From positions 2,237,501 to 2,301,500 of the forward strand of contig NC_012881.1 of the NCBI RefSeq assembly GCF_000023445.1: a DNA stretch of 64,000 nt, in the 5' to 3' direction. Position 1 is the first letter of the stretch. Each line of letters opens with the position of its first letter. The translations under genes and the position numbers were made by a program. The notes under the pieces were generated by a model. That model searched no databases. It was not told the origin of the DNA and saw nothing but the letters and a program-made list of their open reading frames with translations. Below, piece by piece: positions 46,140 to 55,502 of this stretch. Source of the stretch: Maridesulfovibrio salexigens DSM 2638 (GTDB lineage Bacteria > Desulfobacterota > Desulfovibrionia > Desulfovibrionales > Desulfovibrionaceae).

Positions 46140-46168
46140 AAGCCTGTTCGCGAGAACAGGCTTTTTTA
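46140..46168 (+). terminator. Duplicate of the tRNA terminator
   Basis: The hairpin AAGCCTGTTC/GAACAGGCTT with loop GCGA and a T-run is the same as at 35173-35201 and belongs to the duplicated segment. From here to 46445 the sequence decays relative to the left copy and contains no gene. Confidence 0.85.
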
Positions 46169-46445
46169 TTGCCTTTTATGGGTGTTAGCCTTTCCGCAGT
46201 AACTTTAAAACGACGCTGGATCACAGCCTATTGACCCAGCAAATGCTGAAGGGTCGAAGCTCCATTTCCCCCGGAAAATTTCTCTTGAGATTGCAGACTG
46301 ATATATGACCGCATCCATGGAACACGGACGGTAATACAGATAGAACAACCCAAGACATCGATATCTCTATTGAGAAATCAACTGTGCTGGTTATACACCC
46401 TGAGTGCAAGAATGAAAGCAGGCATGAACTAATTGAAGATCCCCC

Positions 46446-47780
46446 CTATCTCTCCCGAAAAGACTGCTGCAATGACAAATAAATTGGCTTCATAAAATAA
46501 CCTATCAAAGTTTTCTCACCAGTCCTGATATCCGCCATGACAGTCATGCCCGGCAGAACCTGGAGTTTCTGGGCTCCCTTTTTAAGATAACTCTGATCAA
46601 GGACAACCGTCCCTTCATAATAAACGCTACCCTTTTCATCCACTATGGTTGTAGGCGAGATATCGGTCAGTTTACCCTTAATTCCACCATAACGAGCGAA
46701 ATCGTAGGCCGTAAATTTTACAGTCACAGCCTGTCCTACTTTTATATGCCCCACATCACGCGACGAGATACGGACCTCGGCGATTAATTCCTTGCCGACG
46801 GGGACCAATTCCAAAACGGTTTCGCCGGGCTTGTCCACCTCACCGGGAGAATTGATCTGCAAATTGTGTACGACCCCGTCTTCGGGTGCCTTAACCGACA
46901 ACTGAAACACATCCATCTCAAATCTCTTGATAATTTCATGAATTTCTGATGCCTCCGCCTCAACTATGGCTAGTTCTGACATCCAGCTTTCAAGAGCTTC
47001 TTCCTTGAGTTTAACCAGCCTATTCTTGCTTTCAGTCAACTTTTCCCCAACCTGAATGCGGCGTACCGGAATCTGGTGAAGATTTTCCTGAACATGTAAG
47101 AACTGCCTTTTCACGCTGAAATATTCACTCTTTCCAACCAATTGTTTCTTGAAAAGATCCTCGTAGGATTCATATTCCTCTTTAAGAAGCGCATACTGTT
47201 GACGCAAATTTTCTTCACGAGTGCTGAGTTCCTTCAGCTCGGCTTCATACTGTTTGATCTGATTATTGAGAATTGCCCGCGAAGCCTTCATGGATTCAAT
47301 TTTCTGGGAATGAAGGCGGCGTTGCTGAGCCGCAAGTTCTTTATAGCGCTCATCTACTTTGGAATAATCAGGCTTTCGCCCGTCAATAAGAGCTGCCAAG
47401 CGTTCTTTACGCAGATCAAGTGATGCCTCTCTCACCAGATGCTGATCAAGATTGGAAACGGAAACTGTCGGGTCCATGGCGATGAGATCCTGTCCCTTTT
47501 TAACCGCCTGACCGTCCCTGATGAGAATATCCGAGACAATCCCGCCATCCTCACTCTGCACTCGTTTTATGTGGCCTGAAGGAATAATCTTACCGGAACA
47601 AACAGCAACTTCATCGATCCTTGTAACAGAAACCCATGCCACAAACCCGGCAATGACAAGGGTTAGGGTAATAATTACATAGCGTACAAGTTGCGGTACT
47701 CCAGTCTCTTCAAGGAGCAATGCCTGTGACAAATGCAATGAATCTTTTCTACTGTTGCGCACCTTTCTATTTTCAGAACC
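46446..47780 (-). CDS. Type I secretion membrane-fusion protein (HlyD family), locus B
   Basis: I start at the ATG at 47780 (AGGA 7 bases upstream), which overlaps the end of the ABC gene by 8 bases. The 444-residue protein has a membrane helix (about residues 29-47), a biotinyl-lipoyl-like segment (GGIVSDILIRDGQAVKKG), a long coiled coil (about residues 105-270), and a C-terminal barrel ending in SFRER. It resembles the locus A adaptor in order and ending but differs throughout. It would connect the paired ABC proteins encoded upstream to an outer-membrane channel that is not in the window. Confidence 0.9.
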   Translation of the reverse strand, partial: GSENRKVRNSRKDSLHLSQALLLEETGVPQLVRYVIITLTLVIAGFVAWVSVTRIDEVAVCSGKIIPSGHIKRVQSEDGGIVSDILIRDGQAVKKGQDLIAMDPTVSVSNLDQHLVREASLDLRKERLAALIDGRKPDYSKVDERYKELAAQQRRLHSQKIESMKASRAILNNQIKQYEAELKELSTREENLRQQYALLKEEYESYEDLFKKQLVGKSEYFSVKRQFLHVQENLHQIPVRRIQVGEKLTESKNRLVKLKEEALESWMSELAIVEAEASEIHEIIKRFEMDVFQLSVKAPEDGVVHNLQINSPGEVDKPGETVLELVPVGKELIAEVRISSRDVGHIKVGQAVTVKFTAYDFARYGGIKGKLTDISPTTIVDEKGSVYYEGTVVLDQSYLKKGAQKLQVLPGMTVMADIRTGEKTLIGYFMKPIYLSLQQSFRER

Positions 47781-49434
47781 CATAGCAGTATCCTTTGCTT
47801 GAAATTGAATCAGAAAGACAGGACTTATATTCCTCGGGAAGCCTCGAAAGAACCTGTTCAGTCGGACCGAAAAGCTTAGCTCTGCCCTTTTCCATCCACA
47901 GAATCTTGTCTGCAACTTGCAAATAATGGCACTGGTTAGTGACGATTATTATGGTACTTTTTCCCCGCTTGGAATTGATCAACTTTATAAATAAATCACT
48001 TTCAGCCAAAGAAGGACGCTCAAGAACCTCATCAAAAAGCAACAAAGGAGAACGCTTCAATAATGCACGGCTCAAATTCAGTTTTTTAAGAAATTTCTGT
48101 GACATCTGCTTCATACGATAATCACCGATTCTGGTACTAAAGCCCTCAGGTAACGCCTCAACATCCTCCAGAGCTCCGGCTTCTGAACAAGCTTTCCGCA
48201 GTTCAGCATCTGTGGCAACCGGGTTGGCGAGCCTCAGGTTCTGAGCGATGGTTCCATAAAAAAACTGAGCTTCCTGCGGAGAATACCCAATGGCACGCCT
48301 GATTTGTAAAGGATCCATCTGGCGAATACTTGTTTTACTCAAAGCAATACGACCGGCCTGAGGACGGTAAAGCCCCATGATCAATTTAAGAATTGTTGAT
48401 TTTCCAGATCCGTCATGACCTGCTATTGCCAGAACCTCCCCATGATTCACTTCAAAACTCACTCCAAGAAGCGCCGGATGGGCATCACAGGAATAACGGA
48501 TTGAAACCTGAGAAAAATCGACATCACCACGCATCTTACGATTAAGCATCAACAGCGATTCAGAATGCTGCTCAATATCCAAGTCCATAAGCCTGTCGAC
48601 CTGCTTTACACTTTTATTGATCCGCTCAACTTGAAGCATAACCACAAAAGCAGAACGCAAAGGGGCCAGAATCCGCCAGACAAGAATCATTGAAGCCACC
48701 AGCCCGCCCATGGTCATATTTCCTGCAAGAACACCGGTTACGGAAACAGCCATTGTCGCAACACCGGCAGCCATAATCAGGGTATTGGTAATAATATTAA
48801 TCTGTGAAGCAAGCTGTGAAGCCTTATAAGTTTCGGCTACACATTCAGCAGAATGCTGCCGATAGCGTTTTTCCCAAATTCCCGGTGTGCTGGTTAGCTT
48901 TATCGCCCTAATCTTAGTCAATATTTCCATGACTAATTCCTGCCGGGCAGCACCACTTTCCGCTACTGCTGCATTAGCTTTTTTAACTAGCGGCATGTAG
49001 ATTGCCGCCAAGGAAGCAAAACCCACAATCGCCGCAATAGGAACAAGAACAACCGGGCCTCCAAGAATCCACATGACCAGCAGAAGCAGCAGGATGAAAG
49101 GCCTCTCCAGCAAAGAAGTGAAGGCCTGTCCGGAGAAGAAATCCCTCACAGAATCAAAATCCTTGATCCGGGAAGCCTGTGAACCGATTGAAGCAGACTC
49201 TGTAAACGATGATGGCAGATATAGAATTCGCCTAAAAACTTCGTTGCCGACAATATTGCCTAAGCGCGCCCCGATAAAACTCATCATGCCGGAACGGATA
49301 ATCCTCAATCCGAAATCACTAAGGATGAAAACCATAACTCCGATAACAATATAAGCCAGCGTGGTGTTGTTATCGAAGAAAGGCATCTGATCATAAATAG
49401 TCATGACAAAAAGCGGCAGTATCAGGGTCAACAC
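47773..49434 (-). CDS. Type I secretion ABC half-transporter, locus B, altered signature and switch motifs
   Basis: The 553-residue protein has a type I-secretion-like membrane domain and an NBD. Walker A GHDGSGKST (about residue 343) and Walker B LLLFDE are intact. The LSGGQ signature is replaced by QMSQKFLKK, and the switch His is Asn (IIIVTNQ). The GTG start lies inside the end of the upstream ABC gene (7-base overlap). In the same frame, codons before the GTG spell HGLLISFLLSVLTLILPLF, a complete first membrane helix, down to a TGA about 35 bases upstream, so the true start may be earlier or supplied by frameshifting. It lacks any C39 domain. It likely pairs with the upstream product. Confidence 0.8.
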   Translation of the reverse strand: MLTLILPLFVMTIYDQMPFFDNNTTLAYIVIGVMVFILSDFGLRIIRSGMMSFIGARLGNIVGNEVFRRILYLPSSFTESASIGSQASRIKDFDSVRDFFSGQAFTSLLERPFILLLLLVMWILGGPVVLVPIAAIVGFASLAAIYMPLVKKANAAVAESGAARQELVMEILTKIRAIKLTSTPGIWEKRYRQHSAECVAETYKASQLASQINIITNTLIMAAGVATMAVSVTGVLAGNMTMGGLVASMILVWRILAPLRSAFVVMLQVERINKSVKQVDRLMDLDIEQHSESLLMLNRKMRGDVDFSQVSIRYSCDAHPALLGVSFEVNHGEVLAIAGHDGSGKSTILKLIMGLYRPQAGRIALSKTSIRQMDPLQIRRAIGYSPQEAQFFYGTIAQNLRLANPVATDAELRKACSEAGALEDVEALPEGFSTRIGDYRMKQMSQKFLKKLNLSRALLKRSPLLLFDEVLERPSLAESDLFIKLINSKRGKSTIIIVTNQCHYLQVADKILWMEKGRAKLFGPTEQVLSRLPEEYKSCLSDSISSKGYCYGF

Positions 49435-50990
49435 ACTGAGTAAAAAGGAAATAAGCAGACCATGGCTTCATTGACCTTATCCAATAAAAGAATACGTGGT
49501 CGAACAGTTAATGCCCGTGCAAGACATATCCGTTGAACGACACCTGTAGGAAGGAACTCATAAAGTTTGTTTCCGACTTTTGTTTCATAGCCGAGCGGTA
49601 GATCAGAAAGGACTGAATCAAGCTGCAAAAGAGAAGCTGCATCCATCGCAACCTGCCTGTTTCCCGGATTAAAAAGAGTGAGATTATCAAAAATGGTTCC
49701 ATTAAATAGGGTTCCCTGCTGCGGGAGATACTCCATACGCCCCTGAAAATCAGTGTGGCAGAACTCACTCAAATCATGGCCGTCAATAAATACCTGACCA
49801 TTATCAGGATTGATCAATCCATAGATAAGATTCAACAGAAGGGTCGACTTTCTGCCGCTGTCAGCGTTAATGCAGACCATTTCTCCATCTTGGACGAGCA
49901 TATTAAGTTCCTTGAAAACATCAGCACCGTCATTCTCAAGGGAGTAAGACACCTTGTTCAATACAATTTTACCTTTGATTTCTTCAGGCAGGCACGGTGC
50001 ATCAAGGTTAGACTCTTCACGCAGATCTACGATATTTTTAATTTGATCTTTGGCAATCTCAATATCAGCATGCCGCACCCAGAATGAAGCCAAGGCACGG
50101 AAAGGTTGAAAAAAACGCCCACTCAAAAGGGTACATCCGGCAAGACTACCAAGAGTTATATGCCCGGAAATAGCAAGAGTGCCGCCTATAAACAACACGC
50201 CGAACAAATTGATTTGGAAGAATAGATTTCCAATATTTACCGGGAGATTCCCAATGAAAATGACATCATAATCAAGCATGGCAGCATCTGCCTCAAGTCG
50301 CTCATGACGGCGAAGCATGGACTCTTCCAATGTAAGGGCCTTAACAGCATGGATTCCACTAAGGGATTCAACCAAAAAGTTGTAGCGGCGATCAGCCTGA
50401 ATCTTTTGTCTAAGCCTGCTTTTGCTGTAACTGCTGCGAATAAAAGCAATCACAAAAAGAAAGATCAAAGCAACACTGGCAAGATATGCAGCCACTTGCC
50501 AGCCTCCTATAAATCCAGCCACAGCAAGAAAGATAAACGCGAAAGGCAGATCGAGCATAAGCTGAAACGCCTGCCCTGCGTAGAATGACCTGAGAGTGTT
50601 CACTGCCCGCAAACGGTCCAGATGGACCCCGGCCCCGTCTTTTTCAAAATCATCCAGAACACAATTCATCCATCGTTCTACACAGGAAGAAGCTATACTG
50701 TGCTCGAAACGAGCAGACATCCAATTGGTGATAGTGGAACGGCTAAGTCTTAAAATTGTCTCTAAAAACAAAGCCGCCATAAATCCGGCAACCAACCAGA
50801 GCAAGGTTGATGTTGCCCTTGTAAGAACTATCCGGTCATAAACCTGCATCAAAACAATCGGCAGTGCGAGTCCAAGTATATTAATACAAATGGAGGCCAG
50901 AAACAGATCGAACGAGCTGCGCATAAATGCAGGAAGAGTTCTCAAATCACTGAAAAGCCCTCTCTGCTTTTTGAAGTATGATAAATCCAT
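49428..50990 (-). CDS. Type I secretion ABC half-transporter, locus B, degenerate and truncated NBD
   Basis: The 520-residue protein has six membrane helices (about residues 25-290; ALPIVLMQVYDRIVL near residue 42) and an NBD that cannot be fully active. Walker A is NADSGRKST (the glycine before Lys is Arg), the signature is LPTGVVQR, and Walker B LLLDK has Lys instead of the catalytic Glu. The chain stops about 12 residues after Walker B, without D-loop or switch His. The Q-loop (YLPQQGTLF) is kept. In exporters with one inactive site, such a subunit pairs with an active one. Its end is fused out of frame to the start of the next ABC gene. Confidence 0.82.
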   Translation of the reverse strand: MDLSYFKKQRGLFSDLRTLPAFMRSSFDLFLASICINILGLALPIVLMQVYDRIVLTRATSTLLWLVAGFMAALFLETILRLSRSTITNWMSARFEHSIASSCVERWMNCVLDDFEKDGAGVHLDRLRAVNTLRSFYAGQAFQLMLDLPFAFIFLAVAGFIGGWQVAAYLASVALIFLFVIAFIRSSYSKSRLRQKIQADRRYNFLVESLSGIHAVKALTLEESMLRRHERLEADAAMLDYDVIFIGNLPVNIGNLFFQINLFGVLFIGGTLAISGHITLGSLAGCTLLSGRFFQPFRALASFWVRHADIEIAKDQIKNIVDLREESNLDAPCLPEEIKGKIVLNKVSYSLENDGADVFKELNMLVQDGEMVCINADSGRKSTLLLNLIYGLINPDNGQVFIDGHDLSEFCHTDFQGRMEYLPQQGTLFNGTIFDNLTLFNPGNRQVAMDAASLLQLDSVLSDLPLGYETKVGNKLYEFLPTGVVQRICLARALTVRPRILLLDKVNEAMVCLFPFYSVC

Positions 50991-51039
50991 AAGCTGTTCC
51001 CATTATTCAAAGTCAGTTACAACAAGAGCAAAAACAGAA

Positions 51040-52623
51040 TTACCAGTCTGACTGATCAGGAAAGTCCTCCGCTTCATTTTCAAAAGCATCAAGATTATCG
51101 GAACTGTCAAAAGAGTCGTCATCGCCGCCCTTTTTACCGCGCCCTTTTCCCTTACCTCCATCTTCATCGGATTCAACTTCTTCGGTCCAACCGTTACTTA
51201 AGTCGTCCATTCCAGCTCCAGCCCCACTATCCTCTCCTTCAGTCAGCTCAGTCCAGCTAGAACCGGATTCTCCTTCATCACTCTCCATGAGAAAAAAATC
51301 GGTTTCAAGAGCATCATCTTCGCCAGCCCCAACAACCCGTTCATCGTAATGAGGCTGATCTTCTGTCACACCGGGAGGAGCTTCATCAAGACCGTTACCA
51401 AGCCCCATATTTCCCTTAGGACCTCCCTTGTCTGCACCATCAGCAGAGGAATCAGATTCGGATTCAAATTCCTGATCTCCGCCTTTACCCTGATCGGGCC
51501 CTTCTTCTACGCGGCCCCACTGGTTGCCGCGACCACCGGAAGACTTACCGGAGGAATCAGAACTACCTGTTATTGATTCTCCCAAGTCAGCCACGCCAGT
51601 TTCCGCAACAGGTTCATCCACGAATTCTTGGGGCGCTGTGTCACCACTATCATCATCCTCGCCAGCCCCAACAACCCGTTCATCATAATGAGGCTGATCT
51701 TCTGTCACACCGGGAGGAGCTTCATCAAGACCGTTACCAAGCCCCATATTTCCCTTAGGACCTCCCTTGTCTGCACCATCAGCAGAGGAATCAGATTCGG
51801 ATTCAAATTCCTGATCTCCGCCCTTACCCTGATCGGGACCTTCTTCTACGCGGCCCCACTGGTTGCCTTGACCACCGGAATCCTTACCGGAGTCGTCAGA
51901 AATATCAGCAGACTCAAAGGACTCCGTTGGAGCTTCAGAGACAGACTCTTCCACTACTTCTTCCGTAACCTCAGGCTCGACGACTTCTGCGGCAGGCTCT
52001 TCCACTACTTCTTCAGCAACCTCTGGCTCGACGACTTCTGCGGCAGGCTCTTCCACTACTTCTTCAGCAACCTCTGGCTCGACAACTTCTGCGGCAGGCT
52101 CTTCCACTGCCTCTTCAGCTACGGCAGACTCGGTAGGTCCGGCAGGAGACTCAGTTACTTTTTCCGTAACCTCTGGCTCAACTACTTCTGCGGCAGGCTC
52201 TTCCACTGCCTCTTCAGCTACGGCAGACTCGGTAGGTCCGGCAGGAGACTCTGTTACTTCTTCCGAAACCTCAGGCTCAACTACTTCTGTGGCAGGCTCT
52301 TCCACAGCCTCTTCAGCTACGGTAGACTCGGTAGGTTCAGCAGGAGACTCGGTTACTTCTTCAGCAACCTCTGGCTCAACTGATTCTACGGCAGGCTCTT
52401 CCACAACCTCTTCAGCCGCGGCAGACTCGATAGGTTCAGCAGGCGATTCTGGAGTATCTCCCCTACCGACAAAGTCTTCTGCGACTTTTTCAGCTAGTGG
52501 TGACTCAATATCAGAATCTGGTTTAATATCACCTTCGTGGATAGAACTACCGGGCAAAACTGTACCTGCAAGGCACGCAAGAATGCAATTGAAATTCACA
52601 ATCAACAACAAACAGTTCATCAT
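51040..52623 (-). CDS. Very acidic repeat protein, candidate substrate of secretion locus B
   Basis: The 527-residue protein is dominated by Glu, Asp, Ala, Val, Pro, Gly and Ser. Residues about 55-220 are tandem Glu/Val/Pro units (EEPAAEVVEPEV..., TESPAGPTESAVAEEAV). Residues about 240-430 hold two copies, 113 residues apart, of a block with GNQWGRVEEGPDQGKGG and DEAPPGVTEDQPHYDERVVG. The C-terminus is acidic with a final Asp-Trp. It appears disordered. The start is unsure: the ATG at 52623 gives a hydrophobic N-terminus without Lys/Arg and with ILAC resembling a lipobox, while a TTG at 52557 with AGGT upstream would give a soluble start (MPGSSIHEGD). It is the first gene before the two ABC genes. 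Confidence 0.75.
   Translation of the reverse strand: MMNCLLLIVNFNCILACLAGTVLPGSSIHEGDIKPDSDIESPLAEKVAEDFVGRGDTPESPAEPIESAAAEEVVEEPAVESVEPEVAEEVTESPAEPTESTVAEEAVEEPATEVVEPEVSEEVTESPAGPTESAVAEEAVEEPAAEVVEPEVTEKVTESPAGPTESAVAEEAVEEPAAEVVEPEVAEEVVEEPAAEVVEPEVAEEVVEEPAAEVVEPEVTEEVVEESVSEAPTESFESADISDDSGKDSGGQGNQWGRVEEGPDQGKGGDQEFESESDSSADGADKGGPKGNMGLGNGLDEAPPGVTEDQPHYDERVVGAGEDDDSGDTAPQEFVDEPVAETGVADLGESITGSSDSSGKSSGGRGNQWGRVEEGPDQGKGGDQEFESESDSSADGADKGGPKGNMGLGNGLDEAPPGVTEDQPHYDERVVGAGEDDALETDFFLMESDEGESGSSWTELTEGEDSGAGAGMDDLSNGWTEEVESDEDGGKGKGRGKKGGDDDSFDSSDNLDAFENEAEDFPDQSDW
51321..51889. repeat. Two-copy 339-bp-period DNA repeat in the acidic protein gene
   Basis: 51321-51550 and 51660-51889 are nearly identical at DNA level (only a few base changes in about 230 bases), with a period of 339 bases. 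The spacer between them is different. This indicates a recent internal duplication. Confidence 0.9.
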
Positions 52624-52705
52624 ATGTTAGAATCGCAGCTGAGATTTGCCTATATACGAACGCGATTTTCATTATATTAATAAGGTTCGAATATCGGGAG
52701 ATTCT
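52624..52705. promoter_or_regulatory. Short divergent promoter region between secretion locus B and the TonB operon
   Basis: Only 82 bases separate the divergent starts at 52623 and 52706. The gap is AT-rich (CATTATATTAATAAGG) and must hold both promoters, or leaders may extend further if the acidic-protein start is at 52557. No clear operator is seen. Confidence 0.5.
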
Positions 52706-53461
52706 ATGAATAGAATTATGCTAATTTCTCTAATTGCTCAGCTAGTTGTGGCAGTCCCTGCTATGAGCAATATGCAGGTCAAAGATGTGCATGAACAAGC
52801 GGCCAACGCTGTGGCAATAGAGGCAAAGGCACAAAAACAATATCAAAACTGGGCAGATCTGAAAGACCAGGAATCTGATGCCATTCGCGAAATGAAAGCC
52901 ACAGAAGCATGGCTCGAATTTCAAAACAGAAAATACGATAGGTACCTCAAAAAGCAGGAAAAAGTAATAGCAGAGCTAAAGAGACGCAAAGAAGAAGCCA
53001 AAAGAATCAAAATGGAGCTGGAACCGTTTTTGGAAACAGTTGTTGATCAGTTGGAACTCTTTGTAAAATCCGACCTGCCTTTTCTGAATGATGAAAGAAC
53101 CCGCCGGATTCAATTCCTGCGCGATTCTCTGGATGACTATCATTTGCAGCTCAGCGAAAAACTGCGCCGGGTATTTGAGGCATTACTTGTCGAAACTGAA
53201 TATGGCCAAAACGTATCCACTTCCACGCAGGAATTAATGATCAACGGGACACCTACTCAGGTTACCATCTTCCGCCTTGGACGCGCCGCCCTTTACTACC
53301 AGACAACAGACGGCTCTGAAGTCGGGATATGGGATAAAGACTCGCACAGCTGGAAAACTCTGGCCCCCACATATGCTTTGACCCTGCGCCGCGCCAAAGA
53401 CATGGCGGAACGTAAGCGCGCTGTTGAATTACTAGAACTTCCGCTGGGAGTGGCAAAATGA
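52706..53461 (+). CDS. DUF3450 periplasmic coiled-coil protein of the TonB operon
   Basis: The start at 52706 (MNRIMLIS) has GGGAG 6 bases upstream. The 251-residue protein has a signal peptide and a long coiled coil (about residues 25-115; KKQEKVIAELKRRKEEAKRIKMELEP) followed by a conserved C-terminal domain (GRAALYYQTTDGSEVGIWD). This is the DUF3450 family, which is regularly encoded with TtpC-type TonB systems. It probably works in the periplasm with the TtpC coiled-coil domain. Its stop overlaps the next start by ATGA. Confidence 0.88.
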   Translation: MNRIMLISLIAQLVVAVPAMSNMQVKDVHEQAANAVAIEAKAQKQYQNWADLKDQESDAIREMKATEAWLEFQNRKYDRYLKKQEKVIAELKRRKEEAKRIKMELEPFLETVVDQLELFVKSDLPFLNDERTRRIQFLRDSLDDYHLQLSEKLRRVFEALLVETEYGQNVSTSTQELMINGTPTQVTIFRLGRAALYYQTTDGSEVGIWDKDSHSWKTLAPTYALTLRRAKDMAERKRAVELLELPLGVAK

Positions 53462-54882
53462 AAATAGTCGTATATTGCCTTTTACTTTGCTTATCTTTTC
53501 CTTTCTGTGCAGTCGCACAGAGCTGGACTGACACCGCCAAAGCCGTTGGAAGCGTGGTGACTGAAGCCAAACAAAACGCACAAACAACCAAGAACCTCAT
53601 TGCAAAAGAACGAAGTGAGCTTAAAGCTGAAAAACAGCAACTCGACAAAAGCATTAACTCTAAACAAAATAAATTTGATTCCCTCAAAGCCAGATATGAA
53701 GAATTGCTTAAGGAAGAGGAAAAGCTCAACAAGGAATTAGCAGAGCAGGCACAGGAAATCCAAACCATCGATGGAACGATACGGACCTCAGCCAAGCAGG
53801 CCCGGGATTATTTCCATGAAAGCCTGACCACTCCCGAACACCCGGAAAGAGCTGTCGTTCTGAAAGAAGTCCTGAAAGCAAACACCTTTGCCGGATTAAA
53901 CGGTATCCAAAATCTGTTGGGCCTTTTTATGGATGAAATGGTTGCATCCGGCGAGATAGACCGCCGTAATGGTCAATTCACCGGAGCAGACGGTACTGAG
54001 AAATCCGGCGAAGTACTCCGCATCGGCTCATTTACCTCTGCTTACCGTCAGCCCGATGGGACATTAGGTTTTCTGCGCCCTTCCCCCGGCGGCGACAAAC
54101 TCATAGCGGTAAAAGGTGAACCGGGTTGGGCTATCTCAAAAACCATGAACAGTTTTCTCGATGACAACGGCGTTGCTTTTCCTGTGGATATCTCCAACGG
54201 AGCCTCTTTTGCCCGACTTGCACAACAGCAGAAAAGTATACAGGAATGGCTAAGTGCCGGAGGACTGCTGGTCTGGCCTATAATCATTGTCGGGATTGCA
54301 GCTTTTATTCTGGTTATCGAAAGATTCTATACCCTTAGCAGAATCCGCAGCAACTCGGACCGCAACATGGCAAAGATTCTTAAAATGATTGCCAATGATG
54401 AATGGGATAAATGCCGATCTTTCTGCAATGAACAATCTCATTACCCCACCTGCCGGATCATCGGACACACCCTTAATTATATGGGGCAGGCACGGGAAAT
54501 TATCGAAAATGCGTTTCAGGAAGGCCTGCTCAAGGAACTCCCGATTCTGGAACGTTCCCTGCCTACGCTGAATGTACTGGCTGCAGTTGCTCCGTTGCTG
54601 GGTCTTTTAGGTACAGTTACCGGCATGATCAGCACTTTCCAAATCATAACCCTCTACGGTACCGGAGACCCCAGAATGATGTCCGGCGGGATATCGGAAG
54701 CACTGGTCACCACTCAGTTAGGGCTGGCTGTGGCTGTTCCGATCATGATTCTGCATCATATTCTGGACCGCCGCGTGGATAAGATCATCAGTGACATGGA
54801 AGAAAAAGGGTCAGGATTCGCTGTTGCCCTGATGAAGAAAGGCAAACTCAAAAGCAAGGACGAACAACATGCAGCAGTATAA
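53458..54882 (+). CDS. TtpC-like ExbB/TolQ-family protein with N-terminal periplasmic coiled coil
   Basis: The 474-residue protein has a signal peptide, a coiled-coil region (about residues 20-105), a periplasmic domain, then three membrane helices of the MotA/TolQ/ExbB family (about residues 262-285, 365-390, 415-435). The hallmark VAAVAPLLGLLGTVTGMISTF is in the second. The length and layout match TtpC of Vibrio TonB2 systems rather than standard ExbB (about 240 residues). It helps couple the proton gradient to TonB. It overlaps the upstream gene by 4 bases and the next by 14. Confidence 0.9.
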   Translation: MKIVVYCLLLCLSFPFCAVAQSWTDTAKAVGSVVTEAKQNAQTTKNLIAKERSELKAEKQQLDKSINSKQNKFDSLKARYEELLKEEEKLNKELAEQAQEIQTIDGTIRTSAKQARDYFHESLTTPEHPERAVVLKEVLKANTFAGLNGIQNLLGLFMDEMVASGEIDRRNGQFTGADGTEKSGEVLRIGSFTSAYRQPDGTLGFLRPSPGGDKLIAVKGEPGWAISKTMNSFLDDNGVAFPVDISNGASFARLAQQQKSIQEWLSAGGLLVWPIIIVGIAAFILVIERFYTLSRIRSNSDRNMAKILKMIANDEWDKCRSFCNEQSHYPTCRIIGHTLNYMGQAREIIENAFQEGLLKELPILERSLPTLNVLAAVAPLLGLLGTVTGMISTFQIITLYGTGDPRMMSGGISEALVTTQLGLAVAVPIMILHHILDRRVDKIISDMEEKGSGFAVALMKKGKLKSKDEQHAAV

Positions 54883-55498
54883 CATTTTGGAACTTCTGAC
54901 TGAACATTTTCAGGCCGGCGGCGACATTATGATTGCGCTGCTGATCCTCTCACTCATCATGTGGACTTTAGCCATATATAAGAGTCTTCGTTTTTTCCGT
55001 GAAAGCAACAAGGAGCAATCTCCGGATAACTGCCTGAGGATGTATAAGAATGAACCGGAAACATGCAGAACAAAACTCCCTGTCTGGCAATTTGATATTC
55101 TCTCGGAACACATGGATGCAAACGGCAATGATCCTGATTTAAATAGAGAATTGCTGAAATCAATACGGGTGCGTCACGAATTCGCGACTATGTGCAACAT
55201 CGGTACGATCCTTATTCTTGCGGCTGCAGCTCCACTGCTCGGTCTTTTGGGGACAGTCACGGGTATGATTTCGACCTTTGATGTAATTGCCCAGTTTGGG
55301 ACCGGAAACGCACGTGCGCTGGCCTCAGGTATATCCGAAGCTTTAGTTACCACTCAAAGCGGTCTGGTAGCCGCTGTTCCGGGACTTATCCTCGGGGGAA
55401 TACTTCTGCGCAAGGGAGAAAAGCTAAAATCCCGCATGGAGCTATTTTGCATTTGCCTTCAAGAACAGACCGACAGCCTGAGTAATCAGAAAGGATAA
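54869..55498 (+). CDS. ExbB-family proton channel protein
   Basis: The 209-residue protein has the standard three-helix layout (about residues 17-38, 110-135, 158-180) and the LLGLLGTVTGMISTF motif with SGISEALVTTQSGLVAAVPGL. With ExbD it forms the proton-driven motor that energises TonB. Its start lies inside the end of the TtpC-like gene, which indicates coupled translation and fixed stoichiometry. Confidence 0.93.
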   Translation: MQQYNILELLTEHFQAGGDIMIALLILSLIMWTLAIYKSLRFFRESNKEQSPDNCLRMYKNEPETCRTKLPVWQFDILSEHMDANGNDPDLNRELLKSIRVRHEFATMCNIGTILILAAAAPLLGLLGTVTGMISTFDVIAQFGTGNARALASGISEALVTTQSGLVAAVPGLILGGILLRKGEKLKSRMELFCICLQEQTDSLSNQKG

Positions 55499-55502
55499 CC
55501 AG

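Noticed and set aside
46221-46409. Small open frame (62 codons) right of the second att-like repeat
   Set aside because: It lies in decayed duplicated sequence; the corresponding left copy does not keep the frame and there is no ribosome site.
52289-52630. Open frames on the plus strand within the acidic repeat gene
   Set aside because: They are Ser/Thr- or Arg/Leu-rich shadows of the Glu/Val/Pro repeats and overlap the divergent promoter region.
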